Positions 33,901 through 44,170 of a stretch of 64,000 bases of DNA are shown here, one piece after another. The notes under the pieces were generated by a model that saw only the letters and a program-made list of their open reading frames with translations, was not told where the DNA came from and searched no databases. Position 1 is the stretch's first letter, and the number at the start of each line of letters is the position of its first letter. A program made the translations under genes and the position numbers. The stretch is from Tetmemena sp. SeJ-2015 (taxonomy: Eukaryota > Ciliophora > Spirotrichea > Sporadotrichida > Oxytrichidae): the NCBI GenBank assembly GCA_027382625.1, contig JAJKFJ010022651.1, positions 89,735 through 153,734 of the forward strand. Direction: 5' to 3'.

Positions 33901-34990
33901 GTTGGTTTTTATCATCACCAATAGGTTTATATTCAGCATTCCCCTCGTTTATTAAATCCACGACTGAAGGATGCTACATATTTGAAGCTTCGCTTGCTTA
34001 TGAATTACCTAAATCTCTCGTGACTGCTTATTCTTAATTGCTATTTCTGCGATTAACTCTGGTTGATGATGAAGTGCCATTTTACTTTTAACCTATAGTA
34101 GATTCCTGTTTCTTTAGTTTCTTTTTCTCTAGTAATTTTGAGGGCACTGTAAGACTATTAGGATCAGTGATGATCGCGTTTTACCTTGAAGTTGGTAATT
34201 CAGAGCCATTCTCATAATAGAAATAAACTCTATAAATATTAGCTTCATTTTATTGCAATTTCTAATAATTGATTGAGAGCTAGGGATCCAAGATTAATTC
34301 TGAAAGTCTCCTACTCTATTTGAAATTTATTAGGGTCGCCCTCTGTGTTTTCCCATCCCACGATTGCTTCCTCTTTTAGACTCTTCCTTATCTTTAAATC
34401 TTAAATACACTACTTATTCATAGAATTTATCTGTAAAGATATTAAATTATTTATCTATGAGCCTTGATTCTGGATTTTGCTTAAGAAAGGTAGTTTGTGA
34501 ACACTTTTCTCTTTATCCTTTATATCTTCCTGTTGGGAAGAACCTTGATTGCTTTGAGGGAGGATCAAATTCTTCTCTGATTAAGGATCATACCTTTGCG
34601 TGAAAGCTGATGACCTCCTGCCAGCTACCTTATGTTAAATATCTGGAGGAGTTTATCTAACTTAAAATAAAGTTTGTATGATTATAGCTTATCTAACTGA
34701 ATGGCCTCGCTAATGATAATAAAATTTATAAGAAACGGAGAATATATAAACTTATTGTGATTTATGGAAGTAGCAGCTTAGCTTGAATATCTGCTTTCAC
34801 TTGGATTATGCATAGATGAGTGGCGCTGATTGCTCAACTTTTAAGAATTTCTGGTCCCTTTATCAGCGAAATTATGCTTCTCTGATCCTGCCTATGACAT
34901 TTGTTCATTAGAACTTTATTATCTTTCAACATCTAAGAGCTAATCACGTTCTTTGGCTTTCATCTTGTTTCTTTAATTATAAATATCCAT
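30936..34990 (-). CDS. Long low-complexity protein(s), Gln/Ser/Asn/Lys-rich, unrecognised
   Basis: Candidate start at 34990 (MDIYNQRNKMKAKERDQLL) just left of the displaced HMG-CoA synthase segment. Over 4 kb of minus strand holds long stretches open except for TAA/TAG, changing frame every 200-600 bp as expected for introns and excised segments. Examples: DDKNQLESSKNKRKRNPLRK near 33850, GRRDYNSSLLSKINNRIAGG near 31530, and a final piece with KVERIYLNNQSLENHFQYM, the membrane-like LTVALVGALLLAAD, and TGA at 30936. No domain recognised. It could be two genes; internal TGA near 31240 may be a true stop. Boundaries inside it are not resolved. Confidence 0.5.
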
Positions 34991-35059
34991 TTTACTTCCA
35001 GCTGATCGATTAAACTTATTTTCACTCTTTTTCTCTTCTTTTTTACATAATTATACTAA

Positions 35060-35426
35060 TAAGATATTAAGGGAGCTCTCAAGGGCATTGCCAACTGGCT
35101 GGAGTTCAGGCTGAGGCTTAGCCATTTAGCCTTGCTTCACAGCGTAAAATCTCCTTTGCTTCTCGTCTATCTTGGTCAAATAGAAGGTGCCAGGGAATAG
35201 ATGCTCAATTGAACCCTAAAGCAAAAGTTAGTTCACGATGAAGACTTAATCAATAAGTCAATTAAACACGTTTGTATTGACCAGAAAAATTAAAAATGCT
35301 TCGGCAGAAATTAAACTTACTTGTGGCACGATATTGCTCTTGCCGTGCATCTTCTCTCTGTAGGCCATCAATCTGTCAAACTCTTCAGCTGGGATCTTTA
35401 TTCTGCTCTCAAGTCTAGTTTTAAAC
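35060..35426 (-). CDS. HMG-CoA synthase, C-terminal segment (inverted, displaced)
   Basis: Reads FKTRLESRIKIPAEEFDRLM, REKMHGKSNIVPQ, a GT-AG intron (35216-35320), then GSIEHLFPGTFYLTKIDEKQ and RRFYAV. This is the C-terminal end of eukaryotic HMG-CoA synthase (human: GSIDSLFEGTWYLVRVDEK). The first 14 coding bases, GTTTAAAACTAGAC (35413-35426 complement), are identical to 41779-41792, where the main body of the gene on the opposite strand loses homology. The join ASEFKTRLESR is in frame. After the family end the frame stays open through QPELQPVGNALESS; the true stop is not clear (left boundary approximate). It sits between two unrelated minus-strand genes. Confidence 0.9.
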
Positions 35427-35500
35427 ACAAGAAGATAAGCCAAATACAAGATCCAAACTGAAAATTATTAAGAATTAAATACTTATAAATCTTATATATA

Positions 35501-38500
35501 TCATAAATCCTCATTAAAGTTTCTACACTTCATAACTAGGTCAGCAGCCCAGTCTCTATGACTTCTCTCGGTAAACCTTCCCTCCTCTAAGCTTTGAATT
35601 GAACCAGAGACTCTCATTTACGACCCTCGAAGGTGAGACTAGCTTCTCATACCCAATTTATTATGTCCCGCTTCATTTGAGTAGTATTTGTTAATGCTGA
35701 GCATGCTGGGCTTGTCCTTTTTGTTGAAGATTATCTCCTTAGTAGTGTGTCGTTTCATGAATTCCTTCTGTATCTTAGCTCGTTCAGAGTTACTCAGGAA
35801 TTTGATCCCAGAAGCCGAGGAAGGCATGGGATCCTCAAAAGCCCACAGTTACTTTAGCATGTTTTTGTGCTCCTGGTAAGCCTTAACTTGAGCCACATCT
35901 GCCATCATGCTTTGCTTCTGAGATTCTATGTAAAACAAAGATGAATTATAAGATATTTATTGTGAAAGTACTTTTGACTTTCATCTTAAACCATCATGCC
36001 TGGCTGAGTTGTATGAAGCTGTTCGACAAAGTTATCATACAATAGATAAACGAGTTTAAGTTATTCTTCCTTTTCTTCTCTTCCTTCTCAAAATACTTCC
36101 ACAGATCTACTTGTTGATAAGGAGAGAGCAAGTAATTATTCTCTTTGAGAGGATCCTTTAGGGTAGGAGAATTGCCTGGGCTCTAATCACGGTTGAAGAT
36201 GGTGTCTATCTTCTGCAGCATATTTCTCATTCTAGGACTTTGAAGAAGCCTTTCCTTTTACTAGGTAGTTAAGAATTGGTTATTACACTCTTTAAAAATT
36301 GTAATGAAAGATATTTCTTCTTCTTCATTAAATTATAAACGCATTCTCAACTACTTTCTCAGGTACTACCTCTGCTTCTTTTCTTTGACTTAGCATCGAC
36401 AGCATCCTTTGAGTTATTTCTCTGTTCTTCTGTCTCTGTATTTCCTCGAATTCTTCTAGTGGCTGCAATTTCTTAGTGCTTTCTTTCCTTAAAAGCAGTC
36501 TATCTCTGACAGAGAGCTAAGATTTAAAGACATTGAGTTTTAAAACTTGAGCTAAGGATTGATGTTAGTAGCAGCAGAATTTTAATTCTTAAGGCCCAGG
36601 AATTCAAGCTTTTGCATTCCTTGCGAACTCCTTATCATTCTATTATTTTCCCTCGGGCCGTTTATAATAGCTTGTAGAGTGAAATCCTCCTCCTCACCTT
36701 AAGTATTTGAATTTGGCCGCTACCTTGAAGTCATATAGCCCTTGATGTCAGGCTGAGAGAGGAAAAATCCACTCATGGTATTCAGCATTCTATTCCCTCC
36801 TTCAAAAACTAACTATGGATTTTAACTACGAGGAGAAAACATGTTTGAGAGAGAAGCAGTGTTTGGCTGTGATCGTTTATCGAAGGTAGTCATATTTTAC
36901 TGCTGCTGCAACTACTACTATTTCATGAGTAAAGAACTATTTGGGGAAATTCCTTTAGAAGGCACGGGTGATGAACCCTTTCTTCGAGGACTAGAGGCCT
37001 CTGCAATATCCATGATTTAAGTCTTAATCCTCTGAAGTTTGTTCTCTATCACTTACTTCTCTACTTCTGTTGGCACTCCATTGTTTGGGGGAGCTACTTC
37101 CTTAGGTGGATTTCGAGCAGGTGGCCTCTTTGAATTAATTAGGTAACAAAATATATATTCAGTAGTTAGGTTTTGTTCTCTCTGTCCCATTTTATACTCC
37201 TCTACTTAAAACGTATACTTTTCTAATAGATTTAAATTGAATTTCTACTTTCTTTTCAAGTTTCCCTTTTTCTATGACTAAGACTTTAAGGGTCTCAATC
37301 CGCTTCAACTCTTCCTTCTTTTGTGCTCTTTCCTCTTATTTCTCTTTCTACTTTAGAAAGAGAGGCTTAGATACAGTTCCATTGCCTTTTTATGAGCGAC
37401 GCTAATCAATCTTCTAGATGAACTAGTCCAGTTGTCTGTGCTTGTCTTTGAACGACTGAGCTTGAGAGTTAGAAGTTCCTATTTTAATCAGTGTCTGCAA
37501 ATCTAAGCTGTCCTTATTTAGATCAACATCAATAAAAAAAGTCCCCTTCATGAAATTCAAGAGATCTAAGTTTTGAGCAAGTAAGCTTGGATCCTATTTG
37601 CGGTAGAGCACCTTATTGATGAGTTTAGCATCAGGCACATACATCCTCATCGTTCTCTCTATCTCATTCAGCTCATCTACCTTCTCGTGTGCATCTCCTA
37701 AAGGGATAAGTTGGAGGTTTCTGTTCACGAACTTTTAGTTTACTCTCTAGGTTGAAGCAGATCTTCCCATCACTCCCTTGGCCTTATTAGATATTTATCC
37801 GCTTTCAAGTGGCCTCAATTGAGATACTGGCTTTAAACTACTCTTCTTAATTTTGAAATTTGTCTGTGTCTTGGAGGGTGAGTGAGTCTGCTGCTGCATG
37901 TTTATATCAGAAGGAGCAATCGTGACATGCTTTTTATTCAATTTATTCTTGGACTGTGCTTAATTTGTAGGACTGTCAGACCTCACTTTTAGTTGTTCTG
38001 GGTCGAGGGAGTCGAATTTATTGTGAGTTGTTGAACCATTAGCTCTCAGGCCTTTGCTGTTAGCAATTGAGCTGCGGTAGTTGCTGCTCTCGAAAATGTC
38101 GTTCAAGTTGCTTCTTGGGCTCTTAGGCCTCGTTTGATATTAGGGACGCTCATAATCCAAGTCTACCACACCTTCATCACCAAGTCCATCTAATAATATT
38201 CCCAATGATAATAGAGGATATTAGATCTTGAAAGTTAAATGGGGGAGGATTGTCTCCCTCTTCAAAGGCCATCATCTATTTCTTGTGGTTGATAAGTTCG
38301 TAGAATCTTCGCTTGTTAGCTAAGCTTTTTCTGTTTTTGGTGGCGTGCCTATTCTTCTTGATTACCATCATCCCACCAGTGTTGAGTAATTATAAATTCA
38401 AATTTAGAAATTAAATATACTCTTCTATGAGACCCTTTGAATCGTAGTAGAAGGCAGCTCTGTCTACATCTTGGCGTTTGAGGTCTTGCAGCTGCTTTAC

Positions 38501-38551
38501 AAGTTCCTTCTTAAGTATTCGGTCTATCTCTTCCTCATTCAAAATACTCAT
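35501..38551 (-). CDS. Long coiled-coil/low-complexity protein, unrecognised
   Basis: Start at 38551 (MSILNEEEIDRILKKELVKQ), TGA at 35501. An excised segment at 38192-38228 (pointer AGAT) joins PPPFNFQD to GLGDEGVVDLDYE. The middle is basic and Ser/Gln-rich (KKHVTIAPSDINMQQQ, GVMGRSASTQRVNQKF), then more ordered: DAHEKVDELNEIERTMRMYV, NFMKGTFFIDVDLNKDSLDL, and a Lys/Glu coiled coil (KQKEKQEERAQKKEELKRIE). Further left: NSSLLMKQQQLQQQQNMT (three TAG codons in a row read as Gln), MPSSASGIKFLSNSERAKIQ, and the end EEGRFTERSHRDWAADLVMK. Frame changes near 37150, 36600, 36300 and 35930 suggest introns or excised segments. No family recognised; perhaps a cytoskeletal or ciliary protein from its composition, unproven. 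Confidence 0.6.
38192..38228. other. Internal eliminated sequence, pointer AGAT
   Basis: A 37-bp AT-rich insert; ATCT on the plus strand at 38188-38191 and 38225-38228. Removal joins TTT CAA GAT GGA CTT GGT, giving FNFQDGLGDEG. Confidence 0.75.
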
Positions 38552-38756
38552 TTTATTGCTGAACTAGCTAAATTGAGATTTTTAATTCTATACTAAGTTA
38601 ACTCTGCTTTGATATCATAGAACCCCCACTTGATCTTGCTGAAAAATTTAATTAACTTGTGTGGCCTACCTATATAATCACACTCATAGACATTCATTTA
38701 GAGAGAGGGGAAATAATCTTAAAGCAAGAGAAATAATTCGATTTGAAGGAGCATTT

Positions 38757-39940
38757 TCAGTTGTAGTAGCAAGAGCAACCGCCGTTGGTTTTGTCCTTGT
38801 TCTTGAAATTGATTTTGCGCAAATATAACCCAGAGTCATCGAACATTTTGTTGTCTCTATAATATTTATGGAATCATAGAGGAAAAAATTATGCCTAATA
38901 AAATTTATTTTGTCTGCTTGATCATAGAGCAACAATTTTTTCCTCTTTTGCTTGGACTAGTTTTGGGAATCATAAACCATGGCTAGCTTGAGCATTTCTT
39001 GAAAACTCTCCTCCACGTTGAAACCGTCTTTGGCGCTTACTTCAAAGTAAGGGATGGAATAATTTGGCATGTTTTAGTTGCTGCTGTTATTATCTTCATA
39101 TTCAATACGAACGTATTAGAATTAATTTTTTTTTCTTCATGAGTGGGATAAAAAGTGGCTCCAGACCCTCCTCCGATTTCATTTTAACGTCTTAGTTTAT
39201 TTACGAACTGCACCTGATCTGCATTCGCGTTCTCACCCAGCTAACTCTTTATCAATCCGTCTTTGGATTTCTCCATAGCATCTATGGCCTATGAGGCTGT
39301 TAAGCGGCACCAGTTCTAAGCCTTAATAGAGTGCACTTTCCTCTGAGCTTGAGGGAGGTCTGATTTGTTCCCCAACAAAATGAATGGGAAAGTGTTAGGC
39401 TCTAAAGGATCAGAAAATTGAAGAAAGATGTCTCTCCAAATTAAAAGTTATAAATTAAGTTTAATAGAGATCAAAGGTAAGATATATTTCCAAGAAGCTA
39501 TTCGCTCGAAGGATTCAGGATCACTCATGTCAAATACTAGTGCACAACAGTCAGCCCCTCGATAGTAGCTGTAACCCAAACTTTGAAATCTCTCTTACCC
39601 GGCGTGTCCCATATCTGCATTCTTTAAATCTAATATATGCTAATATTTTGCTTTGCATGATAACTTCCTCTCCTTCTTGTATGCCAAGTTTTGAAGCAGC
39701 CACATTTAGTCTCTTCTCCACTCTGATCGGCTTGTGATGGAAGTCTACTCCCACAGTCGACTTAAACTGTGTGTTGAACTTCTCATTTACAAATCTCTAA
39801 ATTAGAGCAGTCTTTCCAACCCCTGAATCACCAAGCAGAAGGATTTTGTAATCCAACAATAATTATACTCAATAAATCTAAAATTTTTCTTTATTTTTCA
39901 GTGAATAGTTTTTATTACTGCGGTTTGGATTATTTTTCAT
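38757..39940 (-). CDS. Rab7-like small GTPase with enlarged G4-G5 insert
   Basis: Rab7 controls late endosome and lysosome traffic. Read right to left: P-loop [14 protein letters not shown], switch [10 protein letters not shown]3 WDTPG then (one base missing near 39597) [22 protein letters not shown]4 [17 protein letters not shown]5 [18 protein letters not shown], and a C-terminus GGCSCYYN with a CxC prenylation pair, as in Rab7. An excised segment at 39621-39658 (pointer ATGCA) restores [11 protein letters not shown]. Two departures from Rab7: about 15 extra residues in the hairpin before G3 ([14 protein letters not shown]), and some 60-70 extra residues between G4 and G5 (includes [19 protein letters not shown]), part of which may be a further excised segment near 39060-39140. 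The start (39940, [13 protein letters not shown]) is tentative. Confidence 0.85.
39621..39658. other. Internal eliminated sequence in Rab7-like gene, pointer ATGCA
   Basis: A 38-bp AT-rich insert; TGCAT on the plus strand at 39616-39620 and 39654-39658. Removal joins ATC ATG CAG ATA TGG GAC, giving IMQIWDTPG. Confidence 0.85.
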
Positions 39941-40248
39941 AGATTTACTAATGTTTTCAGAAATATAATTTAATCTTATTTTTTAATCCTTGACTCAATC
40001 AAGCACATCTCTGATCCAAAAGTGTGGTTGTTGAAAAATCTTAATAGTTTGAATAGATTTGAGAGGCAGATTTGGTTGGGAAGAAGATGACGAGAGACGC
40101 CTTGATTTGTGATTGAGAAATATACTTATAAATAATATCGAATTCTCAGAATCACTCAAAATTTAAATTATCACAAATAATCCTACTCATCTTTTAAAAA
40201 ATCATTCCACAAATAATCTCATTCCATAGAATATTAATTAAATTTTAA

Positions 40249-41792
40249 ATGAGTCATCAAATAGTAAACTCAGCGTAAGAAATGGTAGAAACTTCAAGAG
40301 CATATACTCAACCTAGAGCTGAAAATTTCATTCATTAGGTTATTCTAATTTAATAAATGTGGGTATAATAGCAGCAGAGATCTACTTCCCTTCAACCTAT
40401 GTAGCACAAGAGGAACTTGAGGTCTTCGATGGCGCTTCCAAGGGAAAATACACCATTGGTCTTGGCTAGCTAGCAATGGCTTGCGTAAACGATAGAGAAG
40501 ATGTTCAATCGATCTCACTCACAGTAGTTCAAAACTTTCACTATAAGTGTAGTGATCATTCTATTTAACTTGCTAGACAAAAACCAAATAAAGCCATCTA
40601 GAATAGGCAGACTAGAGGTAGGCACAGAGACTCTAATCGATAAGAGCAAGAGTGTCAAGACCACTCTCATGGAATTATTCAAGGGCAGCAGATCGCATGA
40701 TATTGAGGGAGTCACCTCCATTAATGCATGTTATGGTCCACAAATGCACTTTTTAACACTATCAACTGGATGCAGAGCAACTCTTGGGATGGTAAGTTAA
40801 CTAGCAAGCAAAATTTAAAATCAACTAAATCAAGTCACTCTAATGTTCTTACGATAGGCAGATATGGTATCGTGGTATCAGCTGATATCGCAGTTTACGC
40901 AAAGGGCAACGCAAGGCCAACTGGAGGAATTGGAGCAATAGCTTTATTGATCGGTCCAAATGCCCCACTCGTGTTTGATGATGTAAGATCAACATTCATG
41001 GAAAACGCCTACGATTTCTATAAACCCAATCTACGTAAGTTCAATAAAACTGACGTCTCTAATCCCTTAATTCGTCTTTCCTTAATTTTCCTGCCAGGAA
41101 ATTTCATCATTCTAATTTTCTAGACTCTGAATACCCAGTTGTGGATGGTCATCTCTCGATTAACGTTTACTTAAATGCTCTTGAAAACGCCTATACTACT
41201 CTTAAGGCGAAGAGCAGACAGCGATATGGAGGTTGGGAACCCAGGTACCAAGATTTTGACTACTTCTGCTTCCACACTCCTTTCTCTAAGATGGTTTAGA
41301 AATTCAAAAATTGCCATCTTATTTTCTGGGTGAATAAATTAATGAAATGCTTCTTCAACCTTCTCCTTCAAGACATCGCAGAGTATAAGGAGAAGAATTT
41401 TGATTCTAAGATTGTTGAGGCACTCAGGGAGCAAATATTAATGTTTCCCTTATTACATTTAGAAGCACAATTTCAAGAATACACCAAAGACTATGGATAT
41501 CCTCATGAAGGCATTTGGACCAGAGTCTTAAGAATTTAATTACTATATTAGCTCTCAGAGTGGAAGAACAAGTGTGAGCGAAGTTTGCTACTTGCCAAAC
41601 AACTAGGAAATATCTACACCGGTTCTCTCTACAACGGCCTAATGAGCTTAATTGGAGACACTTCGATCGACCTCAAGGGCAAGCGACTGTGTATGTTCAG
41701 TTATGGCTCAGGCTGTGCAGCTTCAATGTTCACAATCCATGTGAAGGGAGACTACAAACACATTCAAAAGGCTTCAGAGTTTAAAACTAGAC
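40249..41792 (+). CDS. HMG-CoA synthase, main body
   Basis: Condenses acetyl-CoA and acetoacetyl-CoA to HMG-CoA, the step before the reductase encoded at 18.3-20.9 kb. Start at 40249 ([14 protein letters not shown]). Excised segments 40327-40358 (AAAT), 40538-40571 (AACTT) and 41305-41340 (AAATT) restore [39 protein letters not shown] and [13 protein letters not shown]. Catalytic residues: Glu in VGTETLID, Cys in INACYGG (one base missing just after, near 40737), His in [14 protein letters not shown] introns: 40792-40857 and about 41034-41122. Later: [17 protein letters not shown] and [14 protein letters not shown]. Homology stops at pointer GTTTAAAACTAGAC (41779-41792); the last 60 residues lie inverted at 35.1-35.4 kb. 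A frame change near 41540 is another excised segment or intron. Confidence 0.93.
40327..40358. other. Internal eliminated sequence in HMG-CoA synthase, pointer AAAT
   Basis: A 32-bp insert bounded by AAAT (40323-40326, 40355-40358). Removal restores [14 protein letters not shown]. Confidence 0.85.
40538..40571. other. Internal eliminated sequence in HMG-CoA synthase, pointer AACTT
   Basis: A 34-bp insert bounded by AACTT (40533-40537, 40567-40571). Removal restores [20 protein letters not shown]. Confidence 0.88.
41305..41340. other. Internal eliminated sequence in HMG-CoA synthase, pointer AAATT
   Basis: A 36-bp insert bounded by AAATT (41300-41304, 41336-41340). Removal restores [16 protein letters not shown]. 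Confidence 0.85.
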
Positions 41793-42170
41793 ATCTAGCA
41801 AATATTTAAGTCAAATAAAAAAAATCATGTATGCTGAAATAACTCTTTTTTTCTTTTAATTTATGAGCCCTCCATTCAAGGATAAAGAAAATTGGCCTAT
41901 CAAAAATTTATTATGTATGCAAAGAAATTTATAAAATTTTTTAATTCGGGCCAATAAATTTCAAAAATAAAGCGTCAAAAATAATTACAAAAGATAGGGG
42001 CCTAATTAATGTCTTAGAATTTTTAAAATTGAATATCTTATATAAAGAAAATAATTTTTAACACTCGAATATACTTAGATAGAATTTAATCCTACTTTCT
42101 CGATTAAGGATTAAATTAATAAACTTGGTCGGGCTTTGTTTTAAAGAATATATTTTAATAAGAAAGAGTA
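41793..42170. other. AT-rich spacer before the Rab-like array
   Basis: Lies after the last recognisable HMG-CoA synthase codon and before the first Rab-like unit. Very AT-rich, no coding signal. The first part is the sequence discarded after the displaced-segment pointer. Confidence 0.5.
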
Positions 42171-43110
42171 ATGGCTTTCAAAATTCTCAACCGTACCTTC
42201 AAAATAGTAGTGTTGGGTGGAGCTGGCTGTGGAAAAAATAGATTCAGTGAAGATTTGCCAGATGATGTGTTCTCTTTTCAATCTACTTTTCAATAATAAT
42301 ATAAATAAAATCAGCAATTTTTCCTTGCACACTATTAGCGAATCTATCATATTCATTTTATATCGATAGAGTGGTCTTCCTATGTTAGTTCAGGAAATCG
42401 GAGGATATCTTGTACGAATGCAGATTTGGAGTACCACAGGCTAGGAGAGAAAATATTTTTCATAACTATTATTATTCGTATTAATTTTCTGAGAGCTTTT
42501 GATCAACTCAATAGGGTATTTTACAGAGGATCCTCAGGTCTAATTCAGAAACAAATGTAATTATTTTAAATGAATTTAATAAAAATTAGCAATATAATGG
42601 TCAAAATTTAAATTTTATGAGTAAGTTATAATTAGATAATTGAACTAAAATACTTTTTTAATAAACCAATTAAAGTGATTTGAATGTTCTTATATTTTTA
42701 GTTAAAAATATAATTCTGGTGTATGACTTCACAAAGAGGGCCACTTTTGAAAATCTTAAGGAAATAGTCTAAGAAGCAAATAATAAAGTTTGCATTTATT
42801 GAATATTGTTTTAGCATTACGAGAAGCGCCAGATAAGGTTGAAATGACAATCGTAGAATAAAACATCATTAATTTATTTAAATCTTGAGCAACCGACCTT
42901 AAAATGAAGATAAGAGAGAGATTTTAAGTTATATAAATTAGTAAAAAAGTTTAAGATATATTGATTTCTTATGAAGAGGGTATGGTTTCGCTAAAGATGT
43001 GGGAGCGTCTTTCATAGAAATTTAAGACCATGATCAAATAAAACCTGCATTAAATTTATGATGACATCGAGAAAATCAAGCTATTGTATTCAGAGTTAAG
43101 CAAATAAACT
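42171..43110 (+). pseudogene. Rab-like unit 1, degenerate
   Basis: Start at 42171 (MAFKILNRTFKIVVLGGAGC, then GK). The P-loop GGAGCGK is present but is followed by Asn rather than Ser/Thr. G3 reads QIWSTTGQER: the Asp of WDTAGQE is Ser. Later pieces: VFYRGSSGLIL, ILVYDFTKRATFENLKEIVQ, and a C-terminal piece YEEGYGFAKDVGASFIEIQ. The segments are separated by AT-rich inserts at the same places as in units 2-7. It is the most divergent complete copy and may be non-functional or have changed nucleotide binding. Confidence 0.65.
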
Positions 43111-44170
43111 ACATAATTTTTTTTTTTTAAAAGCAAAAGAATTTTCCTAACTTAAGTAGGTTAAAAAGAATGACTAAAGGCGTGCTGGATTTATTGCTGC
43201 TGCTTATTGAATTTTGATTTCATTGTAATATAACTGAGTTTTTATTGGTTAATAGGATTAACAGATTAATAAATATGGTTTTTAGTGGTTACAGTTTAAC
43301 TATGTTTTTTTCTATAATTATAATTTCTTTCAAAGAGGCTCCAATTCTGTGAAATATAAATTCTTACACTTTGTGAAAGAGCAACTAGCTCAGAGATATA
43401 AGCAATTAAAGTTTAGTTTGTATTAAATTGAGTTTATATAATTAGTCATAGGATATTAAAAACGATCTAGTGAGTAGTAAATAATAGTTTAATATATTCA
43501 AAATAATAATACTTATAATTGAAGAAAGGATATACTCTACAGTTTAATTTTTAAGTTATTCAATTCTCATATAAAAGCATCTATAAAGAAATCAAATTAA
43601 TCTTATTTTAAAATTATTTTTATCAATTAAAATTAAACCAGCTCAACTCATTATCATTTTCTTAATTATATTTTTAAATTCATTCACAATAGCGATATGA
43701 ATTATATTTAAAATTTGAATGAAATTCATAATTGAATTAAAATAATAAATTAAGAGTTATAAATTGTTGACCGTTGAATTGTGAGATAGGTGCCATAATA
43801 TGGGGCTTGTTCGATAGCTTATTTAATTTAATTATGAGTTTTCTCTCCCATTATTGCTATTGGATGAATGCTTGAAGAGATGCTGACAAAGTACAATATT
43901 TCTAAACCAGTCTTGTAGATAACTTTGTGTTTGAGATAACTCGTTACACAGACCTCCCAGACAAAAGTTACAAGGATGAAAGTTGCTTAGAATTCCATGC
44001 TTAATCAAATGATCATAAATTTAACACTTAAACTGCCTAATAATTTAAAGCTTTAATTCTCTTTTTTATTAAATTCTCAGCTATATAATTATTCCACTAT
44101 AAACTAATTGATCAATCTAAAAAAAAGAAGATAGATGGAAAAGAAAAATTATAATTTAATCCTAATAGAA
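43111..44170. other. AT-rich spacer between Rab-like units 1 and 2
   Basis: About 1 kb of very AT-rich sequence. One island near 43866-44010 (WMNACRDADKVQYFQTSLVD, then NFVFEITRYTDLPDKSYKDE) reads open in the ciliate code and may be a coding segment of another gene; its family is not recognised. The rest has no signal. Confidence 0.45.
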
